Notes: generated by a model from the sequence alone, not told the origin. DNA of 64,000 nucleotides from Morganella psychrotolerans (GCF_001676055.1 NZ_LZEX01000023.1:310001-374000); one strand, 5' to 3'; positions 48,735 through 59,483 are shown, numbered from the stretch's first letter. Program-made: numbers and translations.

Positions 48735-50078
48735 ATGATTAAAATTAAAAAAGGACTCGACCTGCCGATAGCAGGTGCACCTGCCCAAGTCATAGAAGAT
48801 GGCCCTTTGATCCGCCACGTAGCGCTGCTGGGTGAGGAATATGTAGGGATGCGTCCGTCTATGCTGGTTCAGGAAGGCGGGCAGGTTAAAAAAGGACAGG
48901 CACTTTTTGAAGACAAAAAGAACCCCGGTGTCATTTTTACCAGCCCGGCCAGCGGATACGTAAAAGCGATTAACCGTGGTGAGCGTCGCGTACTGCAATC
49001 TGTTGTCATTGAGGTGCAGGGAGACGAACAAATCACGTTTGACAGCTACGATCGCCGTGAGCTGTCTGCGCTGACCCGCGAACAGGCAGAAAAGAATTTA
49101 GTCTCCTCCGGGTTATGGACAGCGCTGCGGACCCGTCCGTTCAGCCGCAGCCCGGTAATTGGTTCTGTTCCGGCCGCTATCTTTGTGACCGCAATGGATA
49201 CTAACCCGCTGGCGGCGGATCCGCTGGTCATTATCAGTGAGGAACATGCCGCGTTTGATGACGGGTTACAGGTTCTGAGCCGTCTGACGGAAGGCAACGT
49301 TCATATCTGTCACGCAGTTGCTGATTTCAGTAAAGTTACCGATAACAACCAACTGAGTTATACCCGGTTTACCGGCCCGCATCCGGCGGGACTTGCCGGA
49401 ACACATATCCATTTCCTGGAACCGGTCAGTGCGAAGAAAATTGTCTGGTCGCTCAATTATCAGGATGTTATCGCTATCGGGAAACTCTTCACGACCGGGC
49501 TTTTATATACTGACCGTATTGTGGCGCTCGGTGGTCCGCAGGTGGAAAATCCGCGTCTGCTGAGAACCCGCCTTGGTGCTGATCTGAATGAACTGACTGA
49601 TGGTCAGTTGAAAGCCGGTGAAAACCGGATTATTTCAGGCTCAGTCCTGTGGGGTGTTGCCTGTGATGACGCTCATCATTATCTGGGGCGTTTTGTTAAT
49701 CAGGTATCGGTTCTGGCTGAAGGCCGCGAAAAAGAGCTGTTTGGCTGGATTATGCCGGGCGCGGATAAATATACCGTCACCCGCACCACACTGGGGCATT
49801 TCTTTAAGAAGAAACTGTTCTCATTCACCACCGCAATGCATGGCGGTGAGCGCTCTATGGTGCCAATCGGCAGCTATGAACGGGTGATGCCGCTCGACAT
49901 TATGGCGACGCATTTCCTGCGTGACCTGCTGGCGGGAGATACTGACAGCTCGCAGGCACTGGGTGCGCTGGAGCTGGATGAGGAAGATCTGGGGCTGTGT
50001 ACTTACGTCTGCCAGAGTAAATATGAGTACGGCCCGGTGCTGCGTGACGTACTGACCAGGATCGAGCAGGAAGGGTAA
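48735..50078 (+). CDS. nqrA: Na+-translocating NADH:quinone reductase subunit A
   Basis: The 447-aa peripheral subunit A of Na+-NQR, which oxidises NADH, reduces ubiquinone and pumps Na+. It starts [20 protein letters not shown], with [28 protein letters not shown] resembling biotinyl/Rnf-type beta domains. It heads a tight operon nqrABCDEF followed by apbE and nqrM; only 2 bases separate it from nqrB. Confidence 0.96.
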   Translation: MIKIKKGLDLPIAGAPAQVIEDGPLIRHVALLGEEYVGMRPSMLVQEGGQVKKGQALFEDKKNPGVIFTSPASGYVKAINRGERRVLQSVVIEVQGDEQITFDSYDRRELSALTREQAEKNLVSSGLWTALRTRPFSRSPVIGSVPAAIFVTAMDTNPLAADPLVIISEEHAAFDDGLQVLSRLTEGNVHICHAVADFSKVTDNNQLSYTRFTGPHPAGLAGTHIHFLEPVSAKKIVWSLNYQDVIAIGKLFTTGLLYTDRIVALGGPQVENPRLLRTRLGADLNELTDGQLKAGENRIISGSVLWGVACDDAHHYLGRFVNQVSVLAEGREKELFGWIMPGADKYTVTRTTLGHFFKKKLFSFTTAMHGGERSMVPIGSYERVMPLDIMATHFLRDLLAGDTDSSQALGALELDEEDLGLCTYVCQSKYEYGPVLRDVLTRIEQEG

Positions 50079-50080
50079 TT

Positions 50081-51319
50081 ATGGGTCTGAAAAATTTTTT
50101 AGAGAAGATTGAGCCGCATTTTGAACCGGGCGGCAAATTGCAGAGATGGTATGTGCTTTATGAAGCTGCCGCGACCATCTTCTATACACCGGGAACAGTG
50201 ACCCGCGGGCGTTCACACGTACGCGACACCATTGACCTGAAACGCCTGATGATTCTGGTCTGGCTCTCTGTTTTCCCGGCCATGTTCTGGGGAATGTACA
50301 ACGTAGGTAACCAGGCTATTCCGGTGCTGCTGGATATGTACCGCGGTGCGGAACTTCAGCAGGTGATCGCGGGAGACTGGCATTATCGCCTGGCGGAACT
50401 TGTCGGCGTTTCTTTTACGTCTGATGCGGGCTGGGGCAGCAAAATGCTGTTCGGTGCCGTCTATTTCCTGCCGGTTTATGCGGTGATTTTTGCAGTGGGC
50501 GGCTTCTGGGAAGTCCTGTTTGCTCTGATCCGCGGTCATGAAATTAATGAAGGTTTCTTTATTACCTCCATTCTGCTGGCATTAATTGTGCCGCCGACTC
50601 TGCCGTTATGGCAGGCTGCACTGGCGGTTACTTTTGGTGTGGTGGTCGCGAAAGAAATTTTCGGGGGAACCGGACGTAATTTCCTGAATCCGGCGCTTGC
50701 CGGACGTGCTTTTCTGTTCTTCGCTTATCCGGCTCAGATTTCCGGCGATACAGTCTGGACAGCCGCAGATGGTTTCTCCGGTGCGACCCCGCTGTCACAG
50801 TGGGCGGTCGGCGGTAATACCCATCTGGTTAATACGCTGACTAATCAACCTATTTCGTGGATGGATGCTTTTATTGGCAACATTCCCGGTTCGATTGGTG
50901 AAGTGTCAACGCTGATGATCCTTATCGGCGGTGCCGTCATCCTGTTTGCCCGTATTGCCTCGCTGCGTATTGTGGCGGGTGTCATGGCCGGGATGATTGT
51001 GATGTCGCTGATATTCAACCTGATCGGCTCAGAGACCAACCCGCTGTTTGCTATGCCGTGGTACTGGCATCTGGTGCTGGGAGGTTTTGCGTTCGGGATG
51101 ATCTTTATGGCAACGGACCCGGTATCGGCATCATTTACTGATAAAGGTAAATGGGCATACGGGATCCTTATCGGGGTGATGTGTGTCCTGATCAGGGTGG
51201 CAAATCCGGCCTATCCGGAAGGTATGATGTTGGCAATTCTGTTCGCTAACTTATTCGCGCCGTTATTTGATTATCTGGTTGTTCAGGCAAATATTAAGCG
51301 GAGAAAAGCGCGTGGCTAA
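50081..51319 (+). CDS. nqrB: Na+-translocating NADH:quinone reductase subunit B
   Basis: A 412-aa polytopic subunit. The motif [11 protein letters not shown] (near residues 229-239) holds the Thr that receives covalent FMN from Apb[24 protein letters not shown] is conserved, and the membrane helices include the Na+ path. It overlaps nqrC by 8 bases. Confidence 0.96.
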   Translation: MGLKNFLEKIEPHFEPGGKLQRWYVLYEAAATIFYTPGTVTRGRSHVRDTIDLKRLMILVWLSVFPAMFWGMYNVGNQAIPVLLDMYRGAELQQVIAGDWHYRLAELVGVSFTSDAGWGSKMLFGAVYFLPVYAVIFAVGGFWEVLFALIRGHEINEGFFITSILLALIVPPTLPLWQAALAVTFGVVVAKEIFGGTGRNFLNPALAGRAFLFFAYPAQISGDTVWTAADGFSGATPLSQWAVGGNTHLVNTLTNQPISWMDAFIGNIPGSIGEVSTLMILIGGAVILFARIASLRIVAGVMAGMIVMSLIFNLIGSETNPLFAMPWYWHLVLGGFAFGMIFMATDPVSASFTDKGKWAYGILIGVMCVLIRVANPAYPEGMMLAILFANLFAPLFDYLVVQANIKRRKARG

Positions 51320-52106
51320 TGAAAAAACGAAAAACAAGGACAGTGTCGCAAGAACGTTTATCGTTGTCTTCGTCCTTTGCCTTGTGTGTTCAGTCATCGT
51401 GGCAGGGTCTGCCGTGGGTCTGAAATCCACGCAGCAGACACAAATCATGTTGGATAAACAGCGCAATATCCTGGATGTCGCCGGGTTACTTACGCCGTCA
51501 ATGCCGGCAGATGAAATTGATGCCGTCTATAAAAAGTTTGTCAAAGTTAAATTGGTGGATTTAAAAACCGGTCAGATGACTGACAGCCGTGGTAAATACG
51601 ATCTTAACGACGAGTTGCGCAGCGACGAAACCAGTATCGCATTATCACCGGAAGAAGATTTGGCGAAAATCCGCCGCCGGGCTATCAGCGCAGAGATTTA
51701 TCTGGTGCAGAACGATAAAGGCGAAACCAGTAAAATTGTTCTGCCGGTATATGGCTCCGGTCTGTGGTCTGTGATGTATGCCTTTATCGCGATTGACGTG
51801 GATGGGATTACCTCTGAGGGGATCTCTTACTATCAGCACGGTGAAACGCCGGGGCTGGGCGGTGAAGTGGATAATCTGCAGTGGCGTAAACAGTGGATTG
51901 GTAAAAAACTGTTTAATGAGGAAGGGGTGCCGGCGATTAAAATTGTCCGCAGCGGCTCCACTGACAGCCCGTACGGAATTGATGGTTTATCCGGCGCGAC
52001 ACTGACCTCAAACGGTATCCAGCATATGTTTGATTTCTGGCTGGGTGATAACGGTTTTGGCCCGTTCCTGAAAACAGTACGCGAAGGAGCGTTAAATCAT
52101 GGCTGA
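51312..52106 (+). CDS. nqrC: Na+-translocating NADH:quinone reductase subunit C
   Basis: A 264-aa subunit with one N-terminal helix ([18 protein letters not shown]) and a periplasmic FMN domain; the second covalent FMN Thr is in [11 protein letters not shown] near the C-terminus. The GTG at 51312 is chosen (VANEKTKNK) rather than the open-frame start at 51267, which would run far into nqrB. The stop overlaps nqrD by 8 bases. Confidence 0.95.
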   Translation: MANEKTKNKDSVARTFIVVFVLCLVCSVIVAGSAVGLKSTQQTQIMLDKQRNILDVAGLLTPSMPADEIDAVYKKFVKVKLVDLKTGQMTDSRGKYDLNDELRSDETSIALSPEEDLAKIRRRAISAEIYLVQNDKGETSKIVLPVYGSGLWSVMYAFIAIDVDGITSEGISYYQHGETPGLGGEVDNLQWRKQWIGKKLFNEEGVPAIKIVRSGSTDSPYGIDGLSGATLTSNGIQHMFDFWLGDNGFGPFLKTVREGALNHG

Positions 52107-52728
52107 CAGTAAAGAAATTAAACGCGTTCTTCTCGGACCGTTATTTGATAATAACCCGATAGCCTTACAGGTTCTGGGGGTTTGTTCGGCACTGGCGGTA
52201 ACCACAAAACTGGAAACCGCGCTGGTAATGACCATTGCAGTGACGCTGGTAACGGCATTCTCCAGCATGTTTATCTCGATGATCCGTAACTTTATTCCGG
52301 GTAGTGTGCGGATAATTGTGCAGATGGCGATTATCGCCTCGCTGGTTATCCTTGTTGACCAAATCCTGCGGGCGTATGCCTACGGGATCTCCAAACAGCT
52401 CTCCGTATTCGTCGGTCTTATCATTACAAACTGTATTGTGATGGGGCGTGCGGAAGCGTACGCAATGAAAGCACCGCCGATTGAAAGCTTTATGGATGGT
52501 ATTGGTAACGGTCTGGGCTACGGTGTGATCCTGCTGATGGTGGGCTTTGTCCGTGAGCTGGTGGGGTCCGGTAAACTCTTTGGAGTAACAGTGCTGGAAA
52601 CAATTCAGAACGGTGGCTGGTATCAGCCTAACGGGTTGTTCCTGCTGGCACCAAGTGCGTTTTTCATTATCGGTATGCTTATCTGGGGATTACGCACACT
52701 GAAACCTTCACAAATCGAGGAGGATTAA
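52099..52728 (+). CDS. nqrD: Na+-translocating NADH:quinone reductase subunit D
   Basis: A 209-aa membrane subunit of six helices. [14 protein letters not shown] contributes one of the membrane Cys residues that, with NqrE, bind an Fe centre between the two halves. It ends 3 bases before nqrE. Confidence 0.96.
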   Translation: MADSKEIKRVLLGPLFDNNPIALQVLGVCSALAVTTKLETALVMTIAVTLVTAFSSMFISMIRNFIPGSVRIIVQMAIIASLVILVDQILRAYAYGISKQLSVFVGLIITNCIVMGRAEAYAMKAPPIESFMDGIGNGLGYGVILLMVGFVRELVGSGKLFGVTVLETIQNGGWYQPNGLFLLAPSAFFIIGMLIWGLRTLKPSQIEED

Positions 52729-52731
52729 GAT

Positions 52732-53328
52732 ATGGAACATTATATCAGTCTCTTTGTGAAAGCCGTGTTTATTGAAAATATGGCGCTGGCCTTCTTTCTC
52801 GGGATGTGTACTTTTCTTGCGGTGTCCAAAAATGTAAAAACAGCATTTGGTTTGGGCGTTGCGGTTACCGTCGTTCTCGGGATCTCTGTTCCGGCAAATA
52901 ACCTGGTGTACAACTTGCTGTTACGCGACGGCGCACTGATGGATGGTGTAGATTTAAGTTTCCTGAATTTCATCACGTTTATCGGGGTGATTGCCGCACT
53001 GGTACAGATTCTGGAGATGATTTTAGATCGCTACTTCCCGTCACTGTATAACGCGCTGGGGATCTTCCTGCCGCTTATCACAGTGAACTGTGCCATTTTC
53101 GGTGGTGTCTCCTTTATGGCTCAGCGCGATTACAATTTCACTGAGTCCATTGTTTACGGCTTTGGTTCCGGTATCGGCTGGTTGCTGGCGATTGTGCTGA
53201 TGGCGGCTATCCGCGAGAAGATGAAGTACTCCGATGTTCCGGGCGGCCTGAAAGGGCTGGGGATCACATTTGTGACCACAGGTCTTATGGCACTGGGCTT
53301 TATGTCCTTCTCCGGCGTACAGTTATAA
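52732..53328 (+). CDS. nqrE: Na+-translocating NADH:quinone reductase subunit E
   Basis: A 198-aa six-helix membrane subunit, homologous to NqrD in inverted orientation. [22 protein letters not shown] and [15 protein letters not shown] include the conserved Cys residues for the intramembrane Fe site. It is followed by nqrF after 15 bases. Confidence 0.96.
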   Translation: MEHYISLFVKAVFIENMALAFFLGMCTFLAVSKNVKTAFGLGVAVTVVLGISVPANNLVYNLLLRDGALMDGVDLSFLNFITFIGVIAALVQILEMILDRYFPSLYNALGIFLPLITVNCAIFGGVSFMAQRDYNFTESIVYGFGSGIGWLLAIVLMAAIREKMKYSDVPGGLKGLGITFVTTGLMALGFMSFSGVQL

Positions 53329-53343
53329 GGGTGAAACGCAGTT

Positions 53344-54570
53344 ATGGATATCATTATTTTAGGCGTAGCAATGTTTACCCTGATTGTTCTGGCGCTGACA
53401 GCGTTGATTTTGTTCGCAAAATCAAAACTGGTGAACACAGGGGACATTAAAGTTGAAATCAACGGTGATGCAGAGAAAAGCTTTGAAGCACCTGCCGGTG
53501 ATAAGTTACTGAATATGCTGTCAAATCAGGGCATTTTTGTCTCATCGGCCTGTGGTGGCGGCGGTACGTGTGGTCAGTGCCGGGTTACTATCAAAGAGGG
53601 CGGCGGTGATATTCTGCCGACCGAAATGTCTCACATTAATAAACGTGAAGCCCGTGAAGGCTGCCGCCTGGCGTGCCAGGTCAATGTGAAGCAGGATCTG
53701 AAAATCGAACTGCCGGAAGAAATTTTCGGGGTGAAGAAATGGGAGTGCGAGGTTATCTCCAATGATAACAAAGCGACTTTTATTAAAGAACTGAAGCTGA
53801 AAATTCCTGATGGTGAGATTGTTCCGTTCCGCGCAGGGGGCTTTATTCAGATTGAGTGCCCGCCGCATGTGGTTCGTTATGATGAATTCGATGTGCCGGA
53901 TGAGTATCGCGGGGACTGGGATCAGTTTAATTTGTTCCGCTATGTATCTGATGTGAAAGAGCAGACTGTCCGTGCGTATTCGATGGCAAACTATCCGGAA
54001 GAGCACGGTATTATTTTGCTGAACGTGCGTATTGCGACACCACCTCCGCGTATGCCGGATGCGCCTCCGGGCATTATGTCGTCTTACATCTGGTCGTTGA
54101 AAGCGGGTGATAAAGTGACTATTTCCGGGCCATTCGGGGAGTTCTTCGCAAAAGAAACCGATGCGGAAATGGTCTTTATCGGCGGCGGTGCGGGTATGGC
54201 GCCAATGCGTTCTCATATCTTTGATCAGCTTAAGCGTCTGCACTCCAAACGCAAAATATCGTTCTGGTATGGTGCGCGGTCAAAACGTGAAATGTTCTAT
54301 GAAGAGGATTTTGACCAGCTTCAGGCTGAGAATGAAAACTTCACCTGGAATGTCGCGTTGTCAGATGCGCAGCCGGAAGATAACTGGGATGGATACACCG
54401 GGTTTATTCATAATGTTCTGTATGAGCATTACCTGAAAAACCATCCGGCTCCGGAAGATTGTGAGTTTTACATGTGCGGACCGCCAATGATGAATGCGGC
54501 CGTTATCAAGATGCTCAAAGATCTTGGTGTGGAAGATTCCAACATCATGCTGGATGACTTCGGCGGCTGA
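53344..54570 (+). CDS. nqrF: Na+-translocating NADH:quinone reductase subunit F
   Basis: The 408-aa electron-entry subunit: an N-terminal membrane helix, a 2Fe-2S domain ([14 protein letters not shown]...CRLACQ, about residues 69-112), then an FAD/NADH ferredoxin-reductase domain with [21 protein letters not shown] and the end [10 protein letters not shown]...DDFGG. It takes hydride from NADH and passes electrons to the membrane part. A perfect hairpin lies between it and apbE. Confidence 0.96.
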   Translation: MDIIILGVAMFTLIVLALTALILFAKSKLVNTGDIKVEINGDAEKSFEAPAGDKLLNMLSNQGIFVSSACGGGGTCGQCRVTIKEGGGDILPTEMSHINKREAREGCRLACQVNVKQDLKIELPEEIFGVKKWECEVISNDNKATFIKELKLKIPDGEIVPFRAGGFIQIECPPHVVRYDEFDVPDEYRGDWDQFNLFRYVSDVKEQTVRAYSMANYPEEHGIILLNVRIATPPPRMPDAPPGIMSSYIWSLKAGDKVTISGPFGEFFAKETDAEMVFIGGGAGMAPMRSHIFDQLKRLHSKRKISFWYGARSKREMFYEEDFDQLQAENENFTWNVALSDAQPEDNWDGYTGFIHNVLYEHYLKNHPAPEDCEFYMCGPPMMNAAVIKMLKDLGVEDSNIMLDDFGG

Positions 54571-54592
54571 TCCCCGCAATGTCAGTAATAGA

Positions 54593-54616
54593 ATGCGCCC
54601 ACACATGTGGGCGCAT
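54593..54616. other. Perfect 24-base palindrome between nqrF and apbE
   Basis: Arms ATGCGCCCACA and TGTGGGCGCAT around CA. No T run follows, so it is more likely an RNA-stabilising or processing hairpin that sets the nqr/apbE ratio than a full terminator. Confidence 0.55.
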
Positions 54617-54637
54617 ATGATCTGAAATCAGACTGGA

Positions 54638-55684
54638 TTGTATATGGTAAATATTAAATGGGCTTCCCTGTCAGCAGTAATACTCGCCGTATTATTTCTG
54701 AGTGCCTGTGGTGATGAAAAAGCGCAGACAAAGCAAGTTACCCTGGACGGCAAAACGATGGGGACTTACTACGCAATAAAATATGTGGCAGAGCCGGATA
54801 GCGCGGTGGCAGAATCACTGCAAAAAGGGATAGATGTGGTGCTGGAAGAAGTGAATGACCAGATGTCCACTTATCGTCCTGATTCTGAACTCAGTCGCTT
54901 TAATCTGAGCCGTGAGATTAATACCCCGTTCCCTGTGTCTGCCGCGACGGCGAAAGTCGTCAGTGAAGCAATCCGTATCAATAAGCTGACGGAAGGCGCT
55001 TTGGATGTCACTGTCGGGCCGCTGGTCAATTTGTGGGGATTTGGTCCGGAAGGACGCCTGACCCATGTACCGTCTGATGAGGATATTGAAACCCGCCGTC
55101 AGTGGACCGGCATTGATAAATTGCGGGTTGAGGGCAATAATCTGATTAAAACTGTGCCTGAGTTGTATGTGGATCTTTCATCCATTGCAAAAGGGTATGG
55201 TGTGGATGCGGTTGCGGAATACCTGGAATCACAGAATATCCGTAATTATATGGTGGATGTGGGCGGAGAAGTCCGGACACAGGGTATTAACGGCAAAGGC
55301 ACACCATGGCGCATTGCGATTGAGAAACCCTCTGCACAGGGGCTGAGCCAGTCCGCACAGGAAATTATTGAGCCGGGTAATGCTTCTGTAGCAACATCGG
55401 GTGATTACCGGAATTATTTTGAAGAAAATAATATTCGCTATTCTCATACTATCGATCCGAAAACAGCACGACCGATTAATCATAATCTGGTATCAATTAC
55501 AGTTATTGCTGATAACTGCATGAGCGCAGACGGTTTTTCTACCGGATTGAATGTTCTGGGACCTGAGCGTGGTCTGGCGGTGGCAAATGAACAACATATT
55601 CCGGTTTTTATGATTGTTAAAACGGAAAATGGTTTTGAAGAGCGCTACAGCGAAACATTTAAGCCGTATCTCAGAAAAAATTAA
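54638..55684 (+). CDS. apbE: FAD:protein FMN transferase
   Basis: A 348-aa lipoprotein (lipobox LSACG near residue 23) that attaches FMN covalently to the Thr of NqrB and NqrC. Motifs: LDGKTMGTYYAIKY, DVTVGPLVNLWGFGP, SSIAKGYGVD and DVGGEVRTQG, and SADGFSTGLNVLG. It sits directly downstream of its substrates, an arrangement common in bacteria with Na+-NQR. Confidence 0.96.
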   Translation: MYMVNIKWASLSAVILAVLFLSACGDEKAQTKQVTLDGKTMGTYYAIKYVAEPDSAVAESLQKGIDVVLEEVNDQMSTYRPDSELSRFNLSREINTPFPVSAATAKVVSEAIRINKLTEGALDVTVGPLVNLWGFGPEGRLTHVPSDEDIETRRQWTGIDKLRVEGNNLIKTVPELYVDLSSIAKGYGVDAVAEYLESQNIRNYMVDVGGEVRTQGINGKGTPWRIAIEKPSAQGLSQSAQEIIEPGNASVATSGDYRNYFEENNIRYSHTIDPKTARPINHNLVSITVIADNCMSADGFSTGLNVLGPERGLAVANEQHIPVFMIVKTENGFEERYSETFKPYLRKN

Positions 55685-55699
55685 GAGGAGGGGGCTGAT

Positions 55700-55927
55700 A
55701 TGATCAAAGTCTTTGTCGCAACCTTTATTCTGTTCCTGCTTGCGTTTTTGGGTATGTCTCTTGGCTATATCATTAAGCGCAAAAGCATTCAGGGCAGTTG
55801 CGGCGGGTTGAGTAACATTGGTGTCGAGAAAGTGTGTGATTGTCCCGAACCCTGTGATGCCCGTAAAAAACGGATGGCGCGTGAAGCTGCCCGTGAAGAA
55901 AAACTGAATAAAAACCGGATTGTGTGA
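55700..55927 (+). CDS. nqrM: Na+-NQR maturation protein NqrM
   Basis: A 75-aa protein with one N-terminal helix and four conserved Cys in CGGLSNIGVEKVCDCPEPCD. NqrM delivers Fe to the Cys-ligated centre of NqrD/NqrE. It closes the operon and is followed by a strong terminator. Confidence 0.94.
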   Translation: MIKVFVATFILFLLAFLGMSLGYIIKRKSIQGSCGGLSNIGVEKVCDCPEPCDARKKRMAREAAREEKLNKNRIV

Positions 55928-55957
55928 TTGCCGGTTTGTCATATTCTGTCCGTATAC

Positions 55958-55980
55958 AAAGGCGCTCCGGCGCCTTTTTA
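55958..55980 (+). terminator. Terminator of the nqr operon
   Basis: Stem AAAGGCGC (55958-55965) with GCGCCTTT (55970-55977), tetraloop TCCG, followed by TT. Confidence 0.88.
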
Positions 55981-56041
55981 CGATAAGTTTTCAAGGGCAT
56001 AAGTTCACAGGGCGTCAGTTCACCGGATAAGATAGCTCTTA

Positions 56042-56924
56042 TCAGTAGTAGGTGTAGACGGATGTCACCAGTGCTGTATTAATGACGATCAGACTATTCG
56101 CTTTGTTACCTTCTGATACGCTCTGCCAGAGTGCTTTTTCGCAGTTTCCGTACGCATCAAGCTGCTGACAGAGGTAGATTGATTTCACCAGACCCAGTGG
56201 TGAGTGTTGTGTCTGGGTCTGTCCGATAACCTGCCTGTTGTCATTATACGTAAACTCATAATTGAGCTGAGGTAACCCGTCAGTCTGAGAGATTATGGCA
56301 TTTATCTGGTGGTCATCGTTCCAGTCATACAGGATTTCACCTTTTTCATCCTGTGTATCGCCTTGTGTCACCGCCCGCGTTACCAGTCCGTTTTCATAAA
56401 AAAATTCAGTGCTCAGTTGTGATACCGGTGTATTTTTACCATTATCATTTTCGGCGATTGCCTTTGTTATCTGCTTTTCCTGGTTATATAAAAGACGGCT
56501 GTTTGCATTGATAAGTGTGACGGTTTTACCTCCGGGCTTAATAAGCTCAGAGGTAAATAATAGCTGATAACCCCAGTCATTATGATGCCCTTCAGAGCGC
56601 ATCCTGTTTTGTAGCTCTGAATAGCCTTCTGTTATTTCAAATAAAAAATAATCAAGATCACCACAGGGGCTCAGATCATACTGACCACGGATAATAATAT
56701 TATTTTTTTTATCGGGTGAGTTGGTCGTTGTGGTGATGGATTTTACCGGCCCGTTAATTATTCCGGCACCGAGAATAATTAAATTACTGCTTCTGGCTTG
56801 CGCCGGATAAACAGCACAATCAGCATAAGAGTAGTTGCTTAATAAAGAGAGCGTTAATCCCACAAAAAAAAACGAGGGATATTAGTGGTGTAATTAATTG
56901 ACCAAATTTATATTTTATCACCAT
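56042..56924 (-). pseudogene. Unrecognised secreted protein, frameshifted in the signal peptide at a T9 run
   Basis: The long open part (from a GTG at 56863) encodes 273 residues I do not recognise. An ATG at 56924 with GGGGGA upstream opens a frame reading MVIKYKFGQLITPLISLV that reaches a run of nine T on the coding strand (56864-56872) and goes out of frame. With eight T it joins to give an ideal signal peptide ending SYA before DCAVYPAQAR and a protein of about 293 aa. The mature part has Cys near both ends, and C-terminal segments such as YEFTYNDNRQVIG resemble YD-type beta repeats. Phase variation through the T run is possible. Confidence 0.6.
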
Positions 56925-57032
56925 GCTATCCCCCGGATGTTTCTTATAGTTATAACAAAAGTTTCCGGATAAATAAATTAATATAATTAACGTATATTAA
57001 TTATGAATATAAAATGATTAAACCATACATAC

Positions 57033-57145
57033 ATTCTGGATATTGTTGGCCGAGCTCAGCCCCGCCTTGCCGTACAGAGCATCTGTATATCCCGTTTATC
57101 TTTGCTTGTCGCCGGCAAGTATCCTGAATTATTTAGCATATATAA
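57033..57145 (+). repeat. Degenerate ERIC-type repeat, copy 3
   Basis: Sequence resembling copies at 27.8 and 46.6 kb: GTTGGCCGAGCTCAGCC near the left, CTTGTCGCCGGCAAGTATCCTGAATTATTTAGCATATA at the right in pieces. It sits in a 340-base gene-free stretch (56925-57266), where nothing else is visible. Confidence 0.6.
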
Positions 57146-57266
57146 CTGAATAAATATATTGTCGGAGGCAGGAGGAATAAGAATGGAATGAGTTATTGAT
57201 AACATTCCATCCTTATTCATTAAAATTATTTAATTAACCTGGTGATATTACGATAAAGAATTATTT

Positions 57267-58112
57267 TTATTTCAGATTGAGCAGTGAGTCTACCATTACA
57301 CCATCTGCACTCAGTTCGGTTGCTAATGCTAAATCTGCCGGTGTTTTTATACCGAATAAGATAATACTGTTTTTGCCATTTTTTCTGAAGCAATCCGCCG
57401 CTGTTTTATCCCAGGTAAGTATGGCAGGTGAGCGGGCCTCACCGAGTGTAAAGGTTTCAACGACTTCAATTTTGCGATGTAATTCAAATCCATACCAGCG
57501 TGGCTGTGCTTGTGTGCTGATATCACAGGTATGTGTGATCAGGCTGCCCGCGAGTACGTTGCGGGTGGTATCCCTGCTTTCAAATACAGGGATGGAATCA
57601 GGAAGCGCAGTAAGATAGTCAGGATTGGTGGAATAGACCCGGATCCGTTGTTTTGCCTGATGGCGCGTTAGTACGTCATCCAGTTGCCGAGCAAAAATGG
57701 CAGGTATTGCATCAGGGGATTTAATATCCAGGTAGAAGAAAGTATCCGGGTAGCGACTAAGTACGGTATCCAGCGCCGGGATAGTTGCATTAATTTTGGT
57801 ATTATTTTTTTGATTATAATCACGGGCGGCATCAGCTCCGGCCAGCTCTGCCGCAGTATAGCGGGAAACCGGACCCGCTTTATCGGTCAATGTTGTCAGA
57901 TCTGACGGGCGGTATAACACAACCTGATTATCTTTTGATAACTGAAGTGTTATCCAGATAGCATCTGCGTGGTTATTTAGTGCTTTATCAATGGCATAGA
58001 GTGTATTTTCAGGTGCGTCAGCCGTCGCCCCGCGGTGTGCAATAATTTGTGGTGCGGCAAAGGTTGTCATGGTGATGCAACTCAGAAAAAGGGCAGGAAA
58101 TAGTTTTTTCAT
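57267..58112 (-). CDS. Glycerophosphodiester phosphodiesterase-like protein with altered active site
   Basis: A 281-aa periplasmic protein, signal peptide ending near residue 19 (TFA). It has the GDPD opening IIAHRGATADAPENTLYAI with His26 and Arg27. The next catalytic/metal positions differ: where GDPDs have an E-x-D then H-D, this protein has WIT (53-55) and LYRPSDL (Tyr67, Arg68). FYLDIKS is retained. It may be a non-metal or binding-only member, or may hydrolyse a different substrate. No neighbour points to a pathway. Confidence 0.8.
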   Translation of the reverse strand: MKKLFPALFLSCITMTTFAAPQIIAHRGATADAPENTLYAIDKALNNHADAIWITLQLSKDNQVVLYRPSDLTTLTDKAGPVSRYTAAELAGADAARDYNQKNNTKINATIPALDTVLSRYPDTFFYLDIKSPDAIPAIFARQLDDVLTRHQAKQRIRVYSTNPDYLTALPDSIPVFESRDTTRNVLAGSLITHTCDISTQAQPRWYGFELHRKIEVVETFTLGEARSPAILTWDKTAADCFRKNGKNSIILFGIKTPADLALATELSADGVMVDSLLNLK

Positions 58113-58328
58113 AATTCATCCGTCAGAAGGAGTAAGCCTGTTTGTCTGTCACGTTGTTGTTTTATCAGAGCAACATGACAACCGGATGTAATCACAAAAA
58201 AAACGGTGAAACTTTCAGATTTAAGCCCTGTGATTGACTGTGTGAATAAGAAGTCGGCTAACTATATTTTTATTCATTTAAACCGCAGGTTAGTTAGCTG
58301 CATCTTATAGTTTGAATTAAAATAATAT

Positions 58329-58348
58329 TACTGTATATTTAAACAGTG
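58329..58348 (+). promoter_or_regulatory. LexA box of dinB
   Basis: TACTGTATATTTAAACAGTG contains CTGT-N8-ACAG, near the ideal LexA operator, 24 bases before the dinB start. DinB is a classical SOS gene. Confidence 0.88.
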
Positions 58349-58372
58349 TTATTATTATTCAGGAGATAACTG

Positions 58373-59437
58373 GTGCGTAAAATCATTCATATTGATATGG
58401 ATTGCTTTTATGCGGCGATTGAAATGCGCGATAACCCCGCACTGCGTGATATCCCGCTGGCTATCGGCGGCAGTTCGGACCGGCGTGGTGTAATTGCGAC
58501 TGCCAATTATCCGGCACGGCGCTTCGGGGTACACAGTGCTATGTCAACAGCGAAAGCGCTGATGCTGTGTCCGCAACTGAAAGTGATCCCGGGGCGTATG
58601 TCTGTGTATAAGACCACATCTGAACAGTTGCATGATATTTTTTCCCGTTATACTTCCCTGATTGAACCTCTCTCACTCGATGAGGCTTATCTTGATGTCT
58701 CGGACAGTACGCTGCATTGCGGCTCAGCAACACGGATGGCTGAAGATATCCGCCGGACAATTTTCAGTGAGCTGGGTCTGACTGCTTCTGCGGGGGTTGC
58801 GCCCATAAAATTTCTGGCGAAAATCGCGTCTGACCTGAATAAGCCGGACGGGCAGTATATCATTGCGCCGGAGCAGGTAGCCGGTTTTGTATTGGCATTA
58901 CCGTTGCGTAAAATTCCCGGCGTGGGGAAAGTGACGGCGAAACGCCTGGCAGATCTCGGTCTGGAGACCTGCCGGGATGTTCAGCGTTATGATCAGATAA
59001 GCCTGATTAAGCAGTTCGGGAAATTCGGGCAGAGCCTCTGGCAGCGCTGTCACGGCATCGATGAACGCTCTGTCTGCCCGGACCGGGAGCGCAAATCTGT
59101 TGGTGTGGAGCGGACACTGGCGCAGGATATTGCATCGTGGGATGCGTGCCGGGCGATTGTTGATGAGCTGTTTCCTGAGCTGGAACGGCGTTTGAGCAAG
59201 GTGTCACCCGATCTGCTCATTGCCCGCCAGGGCATCAAACTCAAGTTTTCTGATTTTCAGCAGACGACACAGGAGCATGTTTATCCGGTGCTGGATAAAC
59301 AGGATTTACTGAAAACGGCAGAACGTGCATGGGAAAGCCGCCGGGAAGGGCGCGGTGTTCGTCTGGTTGGACTGCATGTGGCGCTGCGCGATCCGCAGAT
59401 TGAGCGCCAGCTGGTACTGGGATTCGGAGAGCAATAA
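58373..59437 (+). CDS. dinB: DNA polymerase IV
   Basis: A 354-aa Y-family translesion polymerase, starting at GTG with CAGGAG 8 bases upstream. Catalytic motifs: HIDMDCFYAAIEM (first Asp pair) and PLSLDEAYLDVSD (Asp-Glu). The helix-hairpin-helix IPGVGKVTAKRLADLG and little-finger QTTQEHVYP follow. The C-terminal QLVLGF is the likely beta-clamp-binding motif. Confidence 0.96.
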   Translation: MRKIIHIDMDCFYAAIEMRDNPALRDIPLAIGGSSDRRGVIATANYPARRFGVHSAMSTAKALMLCPQLKVIPGRMSVYKTTSEQLHDIFSRYTSLIEPLSLDEAYLDVSDSTLHCGSATRMAEDIRRTIFSELGLTASAGVAPIKFLAKIASDLNKPDGQYIIAPEQVAGFVLALPLRKIPGVGKVTAKRLADLGLETCRDVQRYDQISLIKQFGKFGQSLWQRCHGIDERSVCPDRERKSVGVERTLAQDIASWDACRAIVDELFPELERRLSKVSPDLLIARQGIKLKFSDFQQTTQEHVYPVLDKQDLLKTAERAWESRREGRGVRLVGLHVALRDPQIERQLVLGFGEQ

Positions 59438-59439
59438 AA

Positions 59440-59468
59440 AACCGGCGGGATTTGCATCACCGCCGGTT
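59440..59468. terminator. Bidirectional terminator between dinB and pepD
   Basis: Stem AACCGGCGG (59440-59448) with CCGCCGGTT (59460-59468), A run before it (T run on the other strand); it lies between converging genes and mainly fits termination of the leftward pepD transcript. Confidence 0.7.
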
Positions 59469-59483
59469 AACTGAATGACGTAA

